39,203 nt of DNA from Cryobacterium fucosi (GCF_004403515.1 NZ_SOHH01000098.1:1-39203), one strand, 5' to 3'; shown: positions 7,431-15,783, counted from the first letter of the stretch. The notes: a model not told the origin generated them from the letters alone. Translations and numbers: made by a program.

Positions 7431-9023
7431 TCAGGGCTCAATCACCCACAATTGGATTGGGCCGCCAGGCGCCTCAAAGGTGGGGCGAGTAGTCAGTGTT
7501 GCACGGCCGTCAGAAGCCAAATCCACCGCGTGAGAGAAGTACTCAAGATCCGCCTGGCTCGCCCCAACCAGAATGCGCACGTCCCAATCTTCTATGAGTC
7601 GGGCCGCCTCCTCTGGAGAGCTGATTTGCGGATTCAGGGCTATGACAGGGCGCGGCACCGCCGCATAGGTCAATGGAAGGACTTGCGAAGTCTCGGCCAC
7701 CGCGAGCACTGAACCGCTGGGTTCGCGAGTCAGTTCAACGCCGAGCTTTCTCGTTTGCGCCATTTCGGTCTCAGCTTGATATTTGTATTCGCGCGCCATC
7801 AGGAAGGACCCAGCGACGCATCCGATCAGGATGCTGCCCACCACCACCCAAGGCAAAACTGAGACCCAGCTGTTCGCTCGCTTGTGCTGCATGAACTGGT
7901 CTAGCAGGCCGACAGCAAATACAGCGACAAAGGGTACCAACACAAAAATGTAGCGATTTTGGGCCTGGAAAGCCGCCGAAGTTGCCAGGTAAATGCCCAA
8001 CATGGCCAACGCCCAGGACTTGAGCATTCGAGAGCTTGGATTGTCTTGAATTATGAATATGCCGACTGCTATCACGACAAGTACGGCGGATTCGGTTATT
8101 ACTTCAGATGGCGACGATGGCAGGAGCCCGTCGGCCAGGCCCTTGGCCGCTTTTGCCGTGAATTCTGACAGCGAGAACGGGGCCTGCGCCAGATCGTAGT
8201 ACGACGTCATCTGCCCCTTCTCGGAGGGTGTGCCGGCCATGAGTTGAGAAAGCACGCCAGCATGGGGGTATGGCGGGAGTATCAAGGGCCTGAGCGCTGT
8301 CAGAACGACAGTAAGTATGAGGCTCGGGGCCGCCAATAGCCACCGTCTTCGACTCGTCCGGCATATCCAAATAGTGAAAAGGGCCTGAGCGGGAAACAAG
8401 AGTGCATAGCTATCTCGCGTGTAGAACATCAAGATGCTGCCAGCGGAGACGATCAAGAGGCCGATTGAGGTGGCCCTGGTCGTAGACCGAACAGTAGACG
8501 AGGCGACAACCGAACCGAGCATGATAAGGCTGGCCCCTAAGGCCAAGGACATTTCCGCCAAGGCGTTTATCGACAACCAAAGTGTCAACGGAAAACTTAG
8601 GAAAACGGCGGGGGCGATGAATGAGTAGGAATACCCTTGGATTTTCGCTACGAAGAACAGGCACACGGCGATGAGGATCGCGAGGCTCACGTTAACCGAA
8701 ACCCACGACACGTAGTCACTAACGCCCGACTGATGCGCCAGACCTGCCAAATAGGTGATCGGCAGATTGTGGATACGCGGGGGTAAATCAGTGAGTGAAG
8801 CAGTTGCAGCGACCGTTGGATAAATCGCGTTTGTGACCGGTGAGTCCACGATTTTAGACATTAAGAGGTCTGCGACGTACCAGTACTGATCGCTTCCGCG
8901 CAGACCAACCGCGCCGTAGAAGACGTTGCCCACGAATATCGTTGCAGACGCTACCGCTACAGTGAGGCCCGCCGCGTGCCAGGGCATCTTGCGTCGGGTG
9001 GGTCGGGCCTGACTGACTGGCAA
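7431..9023 (-). CDS. Large multi-membrane GT-C-like protein, 530 aa
   Basis: About eleven to thirteen hydrophobic helices followed by a roughly 110-residue soluble C-terminal domain (from about 415) ending in GGPIQLWVIEP. After the first helix comes LRGSDQYWYVADLL; an acidic residue in this first external loop is the usual catalytic site of polyprenyl-phosphate-sugar dependent GT-C transferases (PMT/GT39/GT83-like). A second loop has FYTRDSYALLFPAQ. No closer family is recognised. Placed upstream of aminotransferase, GtrB-like and GtrA genes, it would be the component that takes the flipped sugar and attaches it to an external glycan; this role is inference from position and topology. The 169 bp before the aminotransferase contain no clear terminator. 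Confidence 0.6.
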   Translation of the reverse strand: MPVSQARPTRRKMPWHAAGLTVAVASATIFVGNVFYGAVGLRGSDQYWYVADLLMSKIVDSPVTNAIYPTVAATASLTDLPPRIHNLPITYLAGLAHQSGVSDYVSWVSVNVSLAILIAVCLFFVAKIQGYSYSFIAPAVFLSFPLTLWLSINALAEMSLALGASLIMLGSVVASSTVRSTTRATSIGLLIVSAGSILMFYTRDSYALLFPAQALFTIWICRTSRRRWLLAAPSLILTVVLTALRPLILPPYPHAGVLSQLMAGTPSEKGQMTSYYDLAQAPFSLSEFTAKAAKGLADGLLPSSPSEVITESAVLVVIAVGIFIIQDNPSSRMLKSWALAMLGIYLATSAAFQAQNRYIFVLVPFVAVFAVGLLDQFMQHKRANSWVSVLPWVVVGSILIGCVAGSFLMAREYKYQAETEMAQTRKLGVELTREPSGSVLAVAETSQVLPLTYAAVPRPVIALNPQISSPEEAARLIEDWDVRILVGASQADLEYFSHAVDLASDGRATLTTRPTFEAPGGPIQLWVIEP

Positions 9024-9425
9024 GGATTCTCCTCTGTGAATGCGCGGGATTCTAGGCAGTCAATTTAATGGGCTCGCAACGACGGTTTGCTTTGGAAAGG
9101 GCCGGATCTAAGCCCCAAACAGATCCGCCAAGGCTGAGTCTTTCCGAATTAGTGGCAGTTTGTAGCTCACGCAACCACCACCACCATGCCCATTGTAGGA
9201 GCTACCAGCCAGACCCTTTGAACCGTGTGAGCATCCGCGCCCTAACCATTGGGCCTGATTGACCGGCAAAACTCCCGCGGGCACGCCCGGGGCGTTTTGG
9301 AGCTGGTGTTCGTGATGCAACGCAAGCGGATGCCCATCAGAAACGCGACTGGCGGGTACCGTGTCGTTCAGACTCAAACGCTCGGTCAGTTCTCGTTCTC
9401 CAGTGTGACCTGATTCAATGGCTCA
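9024..9425. other. Divergent intergenic region with an uncertain 89-codon frame
   Basis: This 400-bp region lies between the minus-strand GT-C-like gene and the plus-strand DUF4012 gene and must hold both promoters. A minus-strand frame at 9108-9377 starts with TTG and encodes a Gly/Cys/His-containing peptide (GRGCSHGSKGLAGSSYNGHG, then GGGC) ending SALADLFGA. No ribosome site and no known family are seen; it may be a relic, a small secreted peptide or chance. Confidence 0.3.
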
Positions 9426-11288
9426 GTGAGCCAAACCAACAATCAGTTCAGGGTGCGCCGAGCCAAGAGGCTTGAGACACGCATGAAGCCCCGGATCTAC
9501 CGTCGTTGGTGGTTCTGGGCAGTCGTCGTCGTCGGTGTCCTCGTGATTGCCGGAGCTTGGGTCGGTCTTCGGGGATTGCAGGCGAAGGTCGAATTGGAGG
9601 CAGCGATTCCGTTGGCCTCCACGATCAAGTCGCAGCTGCTTGCTGGAGACGCGGCGGCGGTGTCCGTATCGGTGAAGAGCATGGAAGCGCACACCGCCCG
9701 CGCCCGGGAACTAACAAGCGATCCGGTGTGGCGTTCCGCGGAGTTCGTTCCGTTTGTAGGGGCCAATCTCGCAGCTGTCCGAAATCTGGCCGATGCCGCC
9801 CATAACGTGGTCAGCGGCGCGGCCGTTCCTTTGGCTGCGACCGCATCGACGTTGAATCCTGCGGCGCTGAAGCCTACCGACGGTGCCATTGACCTTGAGC
9901 CGATCGTTGCAGCGGGAGAAGCCCTTAACCAGGCCAGCACAGTGTTTGCGGCAGCGGACAAGCGGGTCAGCGACCTCGACACCAGCACGACCGTCGGCCA
10001 GGTCACTGCAGCCGTGAACGCATTCCACGGCTTCCTCGGTAGCATCACACCGACGTTAGTGTCGGCAAGTCATGTGGTGGACGCTATTCCCGATGCTCTC
10101 GGGGGGACTGCGCCCCGCAACTACGTCATCGTGTTCCAGAATAACGCTGAAGCACGGGCGCTTGGAGGCACCTCGCTCTCGTTCGCCCTGCTGACGATGG
10201 ACAACGGTCGCATCACGCTCGGCGACGCCGTGCCGGCGGGATCCGGGAACTTCGCTTATTACCAGGAATCGGTGGTTCCTCTTCCGGAAGGTGTTGAAAC
10301 GCTGTACGGCTCGGAGTACGGCCGGGCCATGTCGAACCTCACGGTGCGGCCCAGTTTCCAGAGTGCAGCGGAGACGGCGCAGGAAATGTGGAAACGGCAG
10401 TTCGGAACAGAAATTGACGGTGTGATTTCCATCGACCCTGTGGCGCTGGGATATCTACTGCGCGGGACTGCTCCGATTGCGTTGTCGACGGGCGATGTCC
10501 TGACGAGCGACACTCTTGTGCCTTTGCTTCTGAATGGGGTGTACATGCGCTACCGCTCAGATGATGGCGGGGCGGACAACGCAGCTCAGGATGCTGTGTA
10601 CGCGGAAATCGTCGTGAAGACCTTCGACCAGCTTTTGGGCGGAGATCTGGACCCCCAGGTGGTGCTCTCGGCCCTGACCCAGGCCGCGAGCGAGCACCGG
10701 GTGCTGATGTGGAGTCCCAAGGCAGAGGAACAAGCCATCTTCGAGTCTCTCGGGGTGGAGGGTTCCCTGCCGAAGAGTGATAAGAAGACCGATCGGGTCG
10801 GGGTCTATTTTCAGGAAAACGTCGGCTCGAAGATGAACTACTACCTAAAGCAGGCTGTCAGCCTCGGCCAGGCTGCGTGCCGGACCGATGGGAAGGCTTC
10901 GTACGGCATCGGAGTTGACCTCACCAACGACCTGCCAGCCGATGCGGCGACATCCATCAGCCCCTCGATTCTGGGCACGTTTGTGCGAGAGAAGCTTGAG
11001 CCGGGTGTGCAGCGCATGATCGTCATGGTCTACGCCCCGCCCGGTTCGCAGATCGTGGGAGCGACGGTTGACGGTGCTCCCGTTCGGCTCGAGTCTCTCC
11101 ACGACACCGACTACCCGGTGGCGAAGTTGATTGTTAGCATGGAGCCCGGTGCCACTTCGACGATAACGATTGACGTGGTGGCAGCCGGAATAGACAAGAA
11201 GGCACTTGAGGCGCAGGTCACGCCGATGGTGAACCCCACGGCTATCACTGACGTTCCGCTCGACTGTGCGAGCGTGGCCGCGCAGTAG
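9426..11288 (+). CDS. DUF4012 domain membrane-anchored protein, 620 aa
   Basis: One N-terminal membrane anchor (WWFWAVVVVGVLVIAGAWVG, about residues 28-47), an Ala-rich helical region (to about 215) and then the DUF4012 core, recognised by RNYVIVFQNNAEARALGG followed by SLSFALLTMDNGRI. Such proteins face the outside and in actinobacteria are often found in polysaccharide clusters; their biochemical role is not established. The GTG at 9426 has no ribosome site; the ATG at 9483 (MKPRIYRRWWFW) has AGAGG 12 bases upstream and is an equally good start, giving 601 residues. It is the only plus-strand gene between the polysaccharide operon and the broken acyltransferase, and ends 96 bp before that convergent remnant. 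Confidence 0.8.
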   Translation: MSQTNNQFRVRRAKRLETRMKPRIYRRWWFWAVVVVGVLVIAGAWVGLRGLQAKVELEAAIPLASTIKSQLLAGDAAAVSVSVKSMEAHTARARELTSDPVWRSAEFVPFVGANLAAVRNLADAAHNVVSGAAVPLAATASTLNPAALKPTDGAIDLEPIVAAGEALNQASTVFAAADKRVSDLDTSTTVGQVTAAVNAFHGFLGSITPTLVSASHVVDAIPDALGGTAPRNYVIVFQNNAEARALGGTSLSFALLTMDNGRITLGDAVPAGSGNFAYYQESVVPLPEGVETLYGSEYGRAMSNLTVRPSFQSAAETAQEMWKRQFGTEIDGVISIDPVALGYLLRGTAPIALSTGDVLTSDTLVPLLLNGVYMRYRSDDGGADNAAQDAVYAEIVVKTFDQLLGGDLDPQVVLSALTQAASEHRVLMWSPKAEEQAIFESLGVEGSLPKSDKKTDRVGVYFQENVGSKMNYYLKQAVSLGQAACRTDGKASYGIGVDLTNDLPADAATSISPSILGTFVREKLEPGVQRMIVMVYAPPGSQIVGATVDGAPVRLESLHDTDYPVAKLIVSMEPGATSTITIDVVAAGIDKKALEAQVTPMVNPTAITDVPLDCASVAAQ

Positions 11289-11338
11289 TTCGCTGGCGGG
11301 GCCGGTGCTACTTGCCGGGGGAGAAAGGCGACGCAGCC

Positions 11339-11365
11339 GATGCCGCCAGCCGGGAAGGCGGCATC
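11339..11365. terminator. Hairpin between convergent DUF4012 gene and acyltransferase remnant
   Basis: GATGCCGCC at 11339-11347 pairs perfectly with GGCGGCATC at 11357-11365 around a nine-base loop. It sits between two converging genes, so a bidirectional terminator is likely, although no T-run follows on either strand. Confidence 0.5.
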
Positions 11366-11384
11366 ACGACGCATCCGTGCCGGG

Positions 11385-12488
11385 CTACGGTTTGGGTCGG
11401 CTGTCCAGGGTCTCGTTGCGCGTGTCACTCTCCAACGCCGGCGACTTGCGTCCCGCAACTCTCTGCGCCAAGCGATGGCTGGGTTTCTCGACCGTCTTGT
11501 GAAACACCCATGCGAGCGGGAAAGCGCAGCAGACAGCCAAGACGGCGGCGAGCTTTGGATGGGTGGGGAGCAGATGGCCGAAGGCCACCACGATTGGCTC
11601 GTGGGTCAGATAGAGACTGAACGAGAGGGTTCCGAGCCAGACGAGTGGTCGACTGGACAGCATCCATCGAGCCAGTGGCGAGAACGCAGAGACCGGAATC
11701 AGCCCAACGACCCCAACGAGAATGAGGGGAAGGGTGAGCGCCCCAAGGCCCAGGTTCAGGGGGTTCAACATCCAGGTTGAGAGGGTGAGCGTAGCGCTCA
11801 CGATCAACGCTGCGCCCCACGCCATCCAGCCAAGTCTTGATCCGTTGATGGCCGCGGCCCAGCTCGACAGGCGTGGCCAGGCATGGGCGAGCGCCACCCC
11901 GATGGCGAACATCGGCAGGTACATCAGCACGCCGCTCTGAACGGTTGACCCGAGCGCCAGCAGCACGAGTGAATCGGCCATCACGAGCGCGGGATTGATC
12001 TTTCTAGCGACCGCCACGTAGACGGGCAGCAGAACGCTGAACAGCACTTCCCACTTGAGCGACTAGAGTGGCGTCACCGTGCCTGAGACGCCATCCACCA
12101 GGGTGGCGTCCGCGATCATCCCGGCCGGGGTGTACTGCTTCGGGTGCACTTCGAGCCACTGGCTCGCCGACACACCGTTGCGGCTGACAATGATGATTGT
12201 CAATGCGATGAATGCGATCGCTCCTATCACCGGGAGGTAGAGGCGAATGAGGCGGCTCGGGTAGTACCGCGCCCAATCGATCTCTCCTCGGGTGGAGGGA
12301 AGGGCCAGAACAAGACCGGACAGCACAAAGAACAGGAAAACCGCTTCCCCTCCCGCCCACGCCAGATGAAGCGGCGAATAGGCCAGGATGCCGGCCAGCC
12401 CGGTCACGGGCGCGCCCGGGAAGTAGGCGCTCGCGAGAGATGGCACTACGTAAACGCTGGCGCTCGGGAGGGCTCCAGTCGGCGGGTG
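11385..12488 (-). pseudogene. Acyltransferase-3 family protein with in-frame amber stop and missing first helix
   Basis: Two same-frame pieces (12446-12063 and 12062-11385) form one acyltransferase-3 broken by a TAG at 12065-12063. The frame reads TPL-stop-SLKWEVLFSVLLPVY; the intact paralogue at 35354-36529 reads PPLWSLAWEMWFSLLLPVG, so the stop replaces the conserved Trp (TGG to TAG). The segment GGEAVFLFFVLSGLVLALP matches helix 2, YYPSRLIRLYLP the Arg-rich loop, and LVWLGTLSFSLYLTHEPIVV the C-terminal part. Upstream of 12446 the frame is open for only 14 codons before the stop of the small ORF at 12489, so the usual first helix (LDGLRG...HH, with the catalytic His) is lacking. Two independent lesions make a dead gene likely. 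A suppressed or rescued product cannot be excluded from sequence. Confidence 0.85.
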
Positions 12489-12635
12489 CTACAGGCCGAG
12501 GGTGAGGGCGGCGTGGCCGATGACGCTCGCGGCGATCGCGGCCACGGCCAACAGGGCGTATTGCAGGCCCTTGGTGCTGCGACCGCGTCGCAAGAGGGCC
12601 TTGTGGCCCATCTGCTCGGGCCGGATTTTACTCAC
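12489..12635 (-). CDS. Small single-helix membrane protein, 48 aa
   Basis: GTG at 12635 starts VSKIRPEQMGHKALLRRGRS, a basic N-terminus followed by one membrane helix (LQYALLAVAAIAASVIGHAAL) and a stop after LTLGL. Codons are strongly GC-ended like the right half of the window, which supports real coding. No family is recognised. It lies divergent from UDP-glucose dehydrogenase and directly upstream of the acyltransferase remnant; its 3' end may mark the edge of the deletion that removed the acyltransferase start. An ATG nine codons in (12611) is an alternative start. Confidence 0.45.
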   Translation of the reverse strand: MSKIRPEQMGHKALLRRGRSTKGLQYALLAVAAIAASVIGHAALTLGL

Positions 12636-12754
12636 GATCCCGACTCTATTCCTGCGGTGACGGCCGAATTCCGCATTGGCACCCCCAAAGGAGGGGGTGC
12701 GGCGGTGCACTGCAATTGCGCACCCGGCTAGGCTTCAGGCGTGGAGAAGACGAT

Positions 12755-14068
12755 ATGAAGCTGTCCGTGATCGGTTGTGGCTACCTCGGGGCCGTGCACG
12801 CATCGGCCATGGCCGAGCTGGGCCACGAGGTGGTGGGCATCGACATCGACGCCCGCAAGATCGAGCAGCTGGCCGCGGGCAAACCGCCCTTCTACGAGCC
12901 GGGACTGCCCGAGATCCTCACCTCGGCGATGGCGTCAGGCCGGCTGCGGTTCAGCACCGACATTGCGGATGCCGCGGGCGCCCAGGTGCACTTCATCGGC
13001 GTCGGTACCCCGCAGAAGGCCGGCAGCCACGCCGCCGACCTCAGCTACGTCGACGCGGCGGTGCAGTCGCTGCTGCCGCACCTGGCCGCCGGCGACCTGG
13101 TCGTGGGCAAGAGCACGGTGCCGGTCGGTACCGCGGCCCGCCTCGCCGACGTGATCGAGGCATCCGGCAGCGGCGCCAGCCTCGCCTGGAACCCCGAGTT
13201 TCTGCGCGAAGGCTTCGCCGTGAAAGACACCATCACCCCCGACCGCCTGGTCTATGGGGTGCCGCGCGGCGACGCCGGGCAGCACGCCACAGCGCTGCTG
13301 AACGAGGTCTACGCCTCGGCGATCGCCGCAGAGACCCCGCTGATCGTCACCGACTACGCCACGGCCGAGCTCGTCAAGGTGGCCGCGAACGCGTTCCTGG
13401 CCACCAAGATCAGCTTCATCAACGCCATGAGCGAGATCGCCGACGTCTCCGGCGCCAACGTCACCGAGCTGGCGGATGCGATCGGCTTCGACAACCGCAT
13501 CGGCCGCCGGTTCCTGAACGCGGGCGTCGGCTTCGGCGGTGGATGCCTGCCCAAGGACATTCGGGCCTTCACCGCTCGGGCCGAGGAGCTCGGTCGGGGC
13601 GATTCGGTCGCCTTCTTGAAGGAGGTCGACACGATCAACATGCGCCAGCGCCAGCGGGTGGTCGCGATGACCCTGCAGGCGCTGGACAAGCCGGTCTACA
13701 CCGCGAAGGTGGCGGTGCTTGGGCTCAGCTTCAAGCCGCACTCCGACGACGTGCGCGACTCACCGGCGCTCGACGTGGCTGTGCAGCTGCGCGGGCTCGG
13801 CGCCGACGTGGTGGCGACCGACCCGCAGGGGATCGAGAACTCGCGGCTGCGGCATCCGCAGCTCACGTACTCGACCAGCATCGAGGAGACCCTGCGGGGC
13901 GCCGACGCGGTGGTGCTCGTCACCGAGTGGGCCGAGTTCAAGCAGATCGACCCGGCCTGGGCGGCCGCCCTGGTGCGCGTGCCCATCATCATCGACGGCC
14001 GCAACACCCTCGACGCGCACGCCTGGCGCGCCGCGGGCTGGACCTACCGCGGCCTGGGCCGCCCCTAG
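12755..14068 (+). CDS. ugd: UDP-glucose 6-dehydrogenase, 437 aa
   Basis: NAD-dependent oxidation of UDP-glucose to UDP-glucuronate for extracellular polysaccharide. The Rossmann start MKLSVIGCGYLGAVHASAMA, IGVGTPQKAGSHAADLSYVD, the NPEFLREGFAVKD loop, AELVKVAANAFLATKISFIN with the active-site Lys208, and GVGFGGGCLPKDIRAF with catalytic Cys264 are all present, followed by the C-terminal UDP-binding domain (VLGLSFKPHSDDVRDSPAL). The open frame extends to 12716, but the ATG at 12755 has GGAG eight bases upstream (12743-12746) and gives the normal family N-terminus. It is the one intact sugar-nucleotide enzyme on the plus strand. The gene is followed at once by a cluster of palindromic repeats. 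Confidence 0.93.
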   Translation: MKLSVIGCGYLGAVHASAMAELGHEVVGIDIDARKIEQLAAGKPPFYEPGLPEILTSAMASGRLRFSTDIADAAGAQVHFIGVGTPQKAGSHAADLSYVDAAVQSLLPHLAAGDLVVGKSTVPVGTAARLADVIEASGSGASLAWNPEFLREGFAVKDTITPDRLVYGVPRGDAGQHATALLNEVYASAIAAETPLIVTDYATAELVKVAANAFLATKISFINAMSEIADVSGANVTELADAIGFDNRIGRRFLNAGVGFGGGCLPKDIRAFTARAEELGRGDSVAFLKEVDTINMRQRQRVVAMTLQALDKPVYTAKVAVLGLSFKPHSDDVRDSPALDVAVQLRGLGADVVATDPQGIENSRLRHPQLTYSTSIEETLRGADAVVLVTEWAEFKQIDPAWAAALVRVPIIIDGRNTLDAHAWRAAGWTYRGLGRP

Positions 14069-14087
14069 CCCGCCCGGCCCCGCCCGC

Positions 14088-14260
14088 GGTGGTCGAGCTC
14101 GTCGAGACCCGGTGATTTCGACAGGCTCAATCCAAGGATTTCGACGAGCTCAATCACCGCGTCGGTGGTCGAGCTTGTCGAGACCCGGTGATTTCGACGA
14201 GCTCAATCACCGGTGGTCGAGCCTCGAGACCCGGTGGTCGAGCTTGTCGAGACCCGGTGA
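14088..14260. repeat. REP-like palindrome cluster A
   Basis: Several copies of GGTGGTCGAGC followed by 2-3 variable bases and GTCGAGACC, alternating with the opposite orientation form GGTGATTTCGAC...GCTCAATCACC. Adjacent opposite copies can fold into long hairpins. It lies between ugd and the HEPN/nucleotidyltransferase module. Confidence 0.85.
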
Positions 14261-14348
14261 CAGTGTCAGTCGCCGCAGGGCAGCCCTGTTGAACAGCTCC
14301 CGCATCGACTGGGAACAGTCGACGCGCAGGGAGACCTGTTGCACCCGG

Positions 14349-14825
14349 TCACGGTCGATAGGGTGGCATTGCCTCCACGAGTCGCGCCGCACGATTCACA
14401 ATCGCCTGGGCCGCAGGAATGGCCTGATCAACGTCGTCAAAGCTCGCCGAGGGGCGGTCGACATCCGGGTACTGGGTATCGTTGCGGAGACGGCGCATCC
14501 AGTCGAATTCACGGATTTCTGGTTGGCGCGGCGGTTCGAGCTGAGCGATCGCTGCCTCGAGCAGAACGGCGTGTGCACCCTCACCCCGGGGCCTGAGGCC
14601 CTGGTTGACCAACAGCGCGGCAAGCGCGAGGCGCGCGGCGTCGTAGGTGAGCGTGAACGCACCGGCCGGGTCGAGATTGCGGAGCATGGCGGCCGCGGTG
14701 AGATGGGTGGCTGCTTGTTCGAGGTGGCGTGTCGCGAGGGCGCGGTTGGCCGCGACACGGGTTAGTCGACCTTGCTGGATGAGCCGATCGATTTCGGCGC
14801 GGCCTTGGTCCCAGCGATTGATCAT
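14349..14825 (-). CDS. HEPN-domain protein paired with nucleotidyltransferase, 158 aa
   Basis: An all-helical protein of the HEPN type, second gene of a two-gene module. The helix LGLRPRG/LEAAIAQL region and the segment FDWMRRLRNDTQYPDVDRP correspond to the HEPN catalytic neighbourhood, where HEPN RNases have R-x4-6-H. Here R-N-D-T-Q-Y is seen, with Tyr where the His would fall, so RNase activity is doubtful. The ATG overlaps the stop of the nucleotidyltransferase gene by four bases. In MntA/HepT-type systems the HEPN member is the toxin, held by nucleotide modification; the missing His makes the roles here open. The family assignment rests on motif, size and partner. Confidence 0.7.
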   Translation of the reverse strand: MINRWDQGRAEIDRLIQQGRLTRVAANRALATRHLEQAATHLTAAAMLRNLDPAGAFTLTYDAARLALAALLVNQGLRPRGEGAHAVLLEAAIAQLEPPRQPEIREFDWMRRLRNDTQYPDVDRPSASFDDVDQAIPAAQAIVNRAARLVEAMPPYRP

Positions 14826-15415
14826 GAGGGAGTCTCCTGGAGATCGAGGGGGATGAGCGGGCGCTTAGTGAGCGTGCGGAGGAACGGATCGGCGTCTGCT
14901 GCCTCCCATGCGGCGGTGCTCACAATGCGCAGGTTGACTTCACGCCTGAGGGAAATGCCTGCGATGCGGGCAGCGTCGTAGACCTCGCGGCGTGAGGGGT
15001 TTCCGACGATGAGCAAGTCGATGTCGCCTGGACTATCGCCGGGTTCACCTTCCCTTCGGGCGGCCCAGGAACCGTAAATATAGGCCTCGGATATTCCTCC
15101 GATGCCGGCGAGGTGGGTGGGGATCACGACGGCGGGTCCGTAAGTGAGGCCGAGCAGTTCTGCGAGGGGCCGGAAGATGGGTGTATCTCGTCGGGCCTGC
15201 ACTTCGACTGCCTGGCCGCGTTTTTCGGTGGTGGCGAGGCCCATCTCGGCGATTCGAGAGACTTCACGGTGAGCGCTCGCATACGGTGTGCTCGCTGCGC
15301 GGGCGAGCTCAGAGATCGTGAACGATGTCTCGGGGTTCAGAAAGAGCCGGGCGAGGATCTCACCTTGCGCGTTCGAGCGAAAAAGTGGCGCAAGGGTCGG
15401 CGCTTTAGTATTCAC
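14822..15415 (-). CDS. Winged-helix nucleotidyltransferase (MNT-type), 197 aa
   Basis: Residues 1-75 form a winged helix (ILARLFLNPETSFTISELAR, then TPYASAHREVSRIAEMGLA), and residues 95-150 a minimal nucleotidyltransferase: AYIYGSWAARREGEPGD with the G-S motif and GDIDLLIVGNP with the paired Asp. It is partner of the HEPN gene in a presumed toxin-antitoxin or defence module; nucleotidyl transfer onto the partner would be the control step. The frame is open far upstream through a repeat cluster, so the start was set at the GTG at 15415 (VNTKAPTLAPL), downstream of the repeats and inside a short inverted repeat; no good ribosome site is visible, and a GTG two codons upstream is possible. Confidence 0.75.
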   Translation of the reverse strand: MNTKAPTLAPLFRSNAQGEILARLFLNPETSFTISELARAASTPYASAHREVSRIAEMGLATTEKRGQAVEVQARRDTPIFRPLAELLGLTYGPAVVIPTHLAGIGGISEAYIYGSWAARREGEPGDSPGDIDLLIVGNPSRREVYDAARIAGISLRREVNLRIVSTAAWEAADADPFLRTLTKRPLIPLDLQETPS

Positions 15416-15431
15416 ATACACGATAATACTA
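15406..15431. promoter_or_regulatory. Inverted repeat at the nucleotidyltransferase start (candidate operator)
   Basis: TAGTATT at 15406-15412 and AATACTA at 15425-15431 are perfect inverted copies separated by 12 bases, and the GTG start codon (15413-15415) lies just inside. The AT-rich arms stand out in this GC-rich DNA. The encoded protein has a winged helix, so self-repression is a natural hypothesis. Confidence 0.45.
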
Positions 15432-15523
15432 TCGACTATGTGGATAGGCAAGGGCCGGGCGCTCCAATCGACAACCCTGCCGGACACCAACTGTGCGTTT
15501 AGAGCTACCAATCCCGATAGCGG

Positions 15524-15622
15524 AATCACCGGTGGTCGAGCCCGTCGAGACCCGGTGATTTCGACAGCCTCAACCACCGGTGGTCGAGCCCGTCGAGACC
15601 CGGTGACAGCCTCAACCACCGG
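15524..15622. repeat. REP-like palindrome cluster B
   Basis: Alternating GGTGGTCGAGCCCGTCGAGACC-type units (split here by variable central bases) and CGACAGCCTCAACCACCGG forms. It separates the nucleotidyltransferase module from the relE gene. Confidence 0.8.
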
Positions 15623-15783
15623 GGCGAAGCAAATGCAGAATCGCACCGCCTCCGCGTCAGTCGCGACTCTTGTCCGCGATTGAGCGCGCGATTGGCGGCC
15701 GTGAGCCGCCGGATCGACGCGAGCGCCACGGCCCCGGGCGCAGCCCCGATACTGACGGCGACCATCAGCCATGATGCTGGTCC

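Noticed and set aside
12676..14115. Long Arg-rich plus frames over ugd
   Set aside because: Out-of-frame reading of a high-GC gene; the ugd frame has all motifs and a good ribosome site.
15526..15765. Minus-strand frame MVAVSIGAAPGAVALAS with one hydrophobic stretch
   Set aside because: It runs into repeat cluster B, which supplies most of its tail, and has no ribosome site; at best a fragment.
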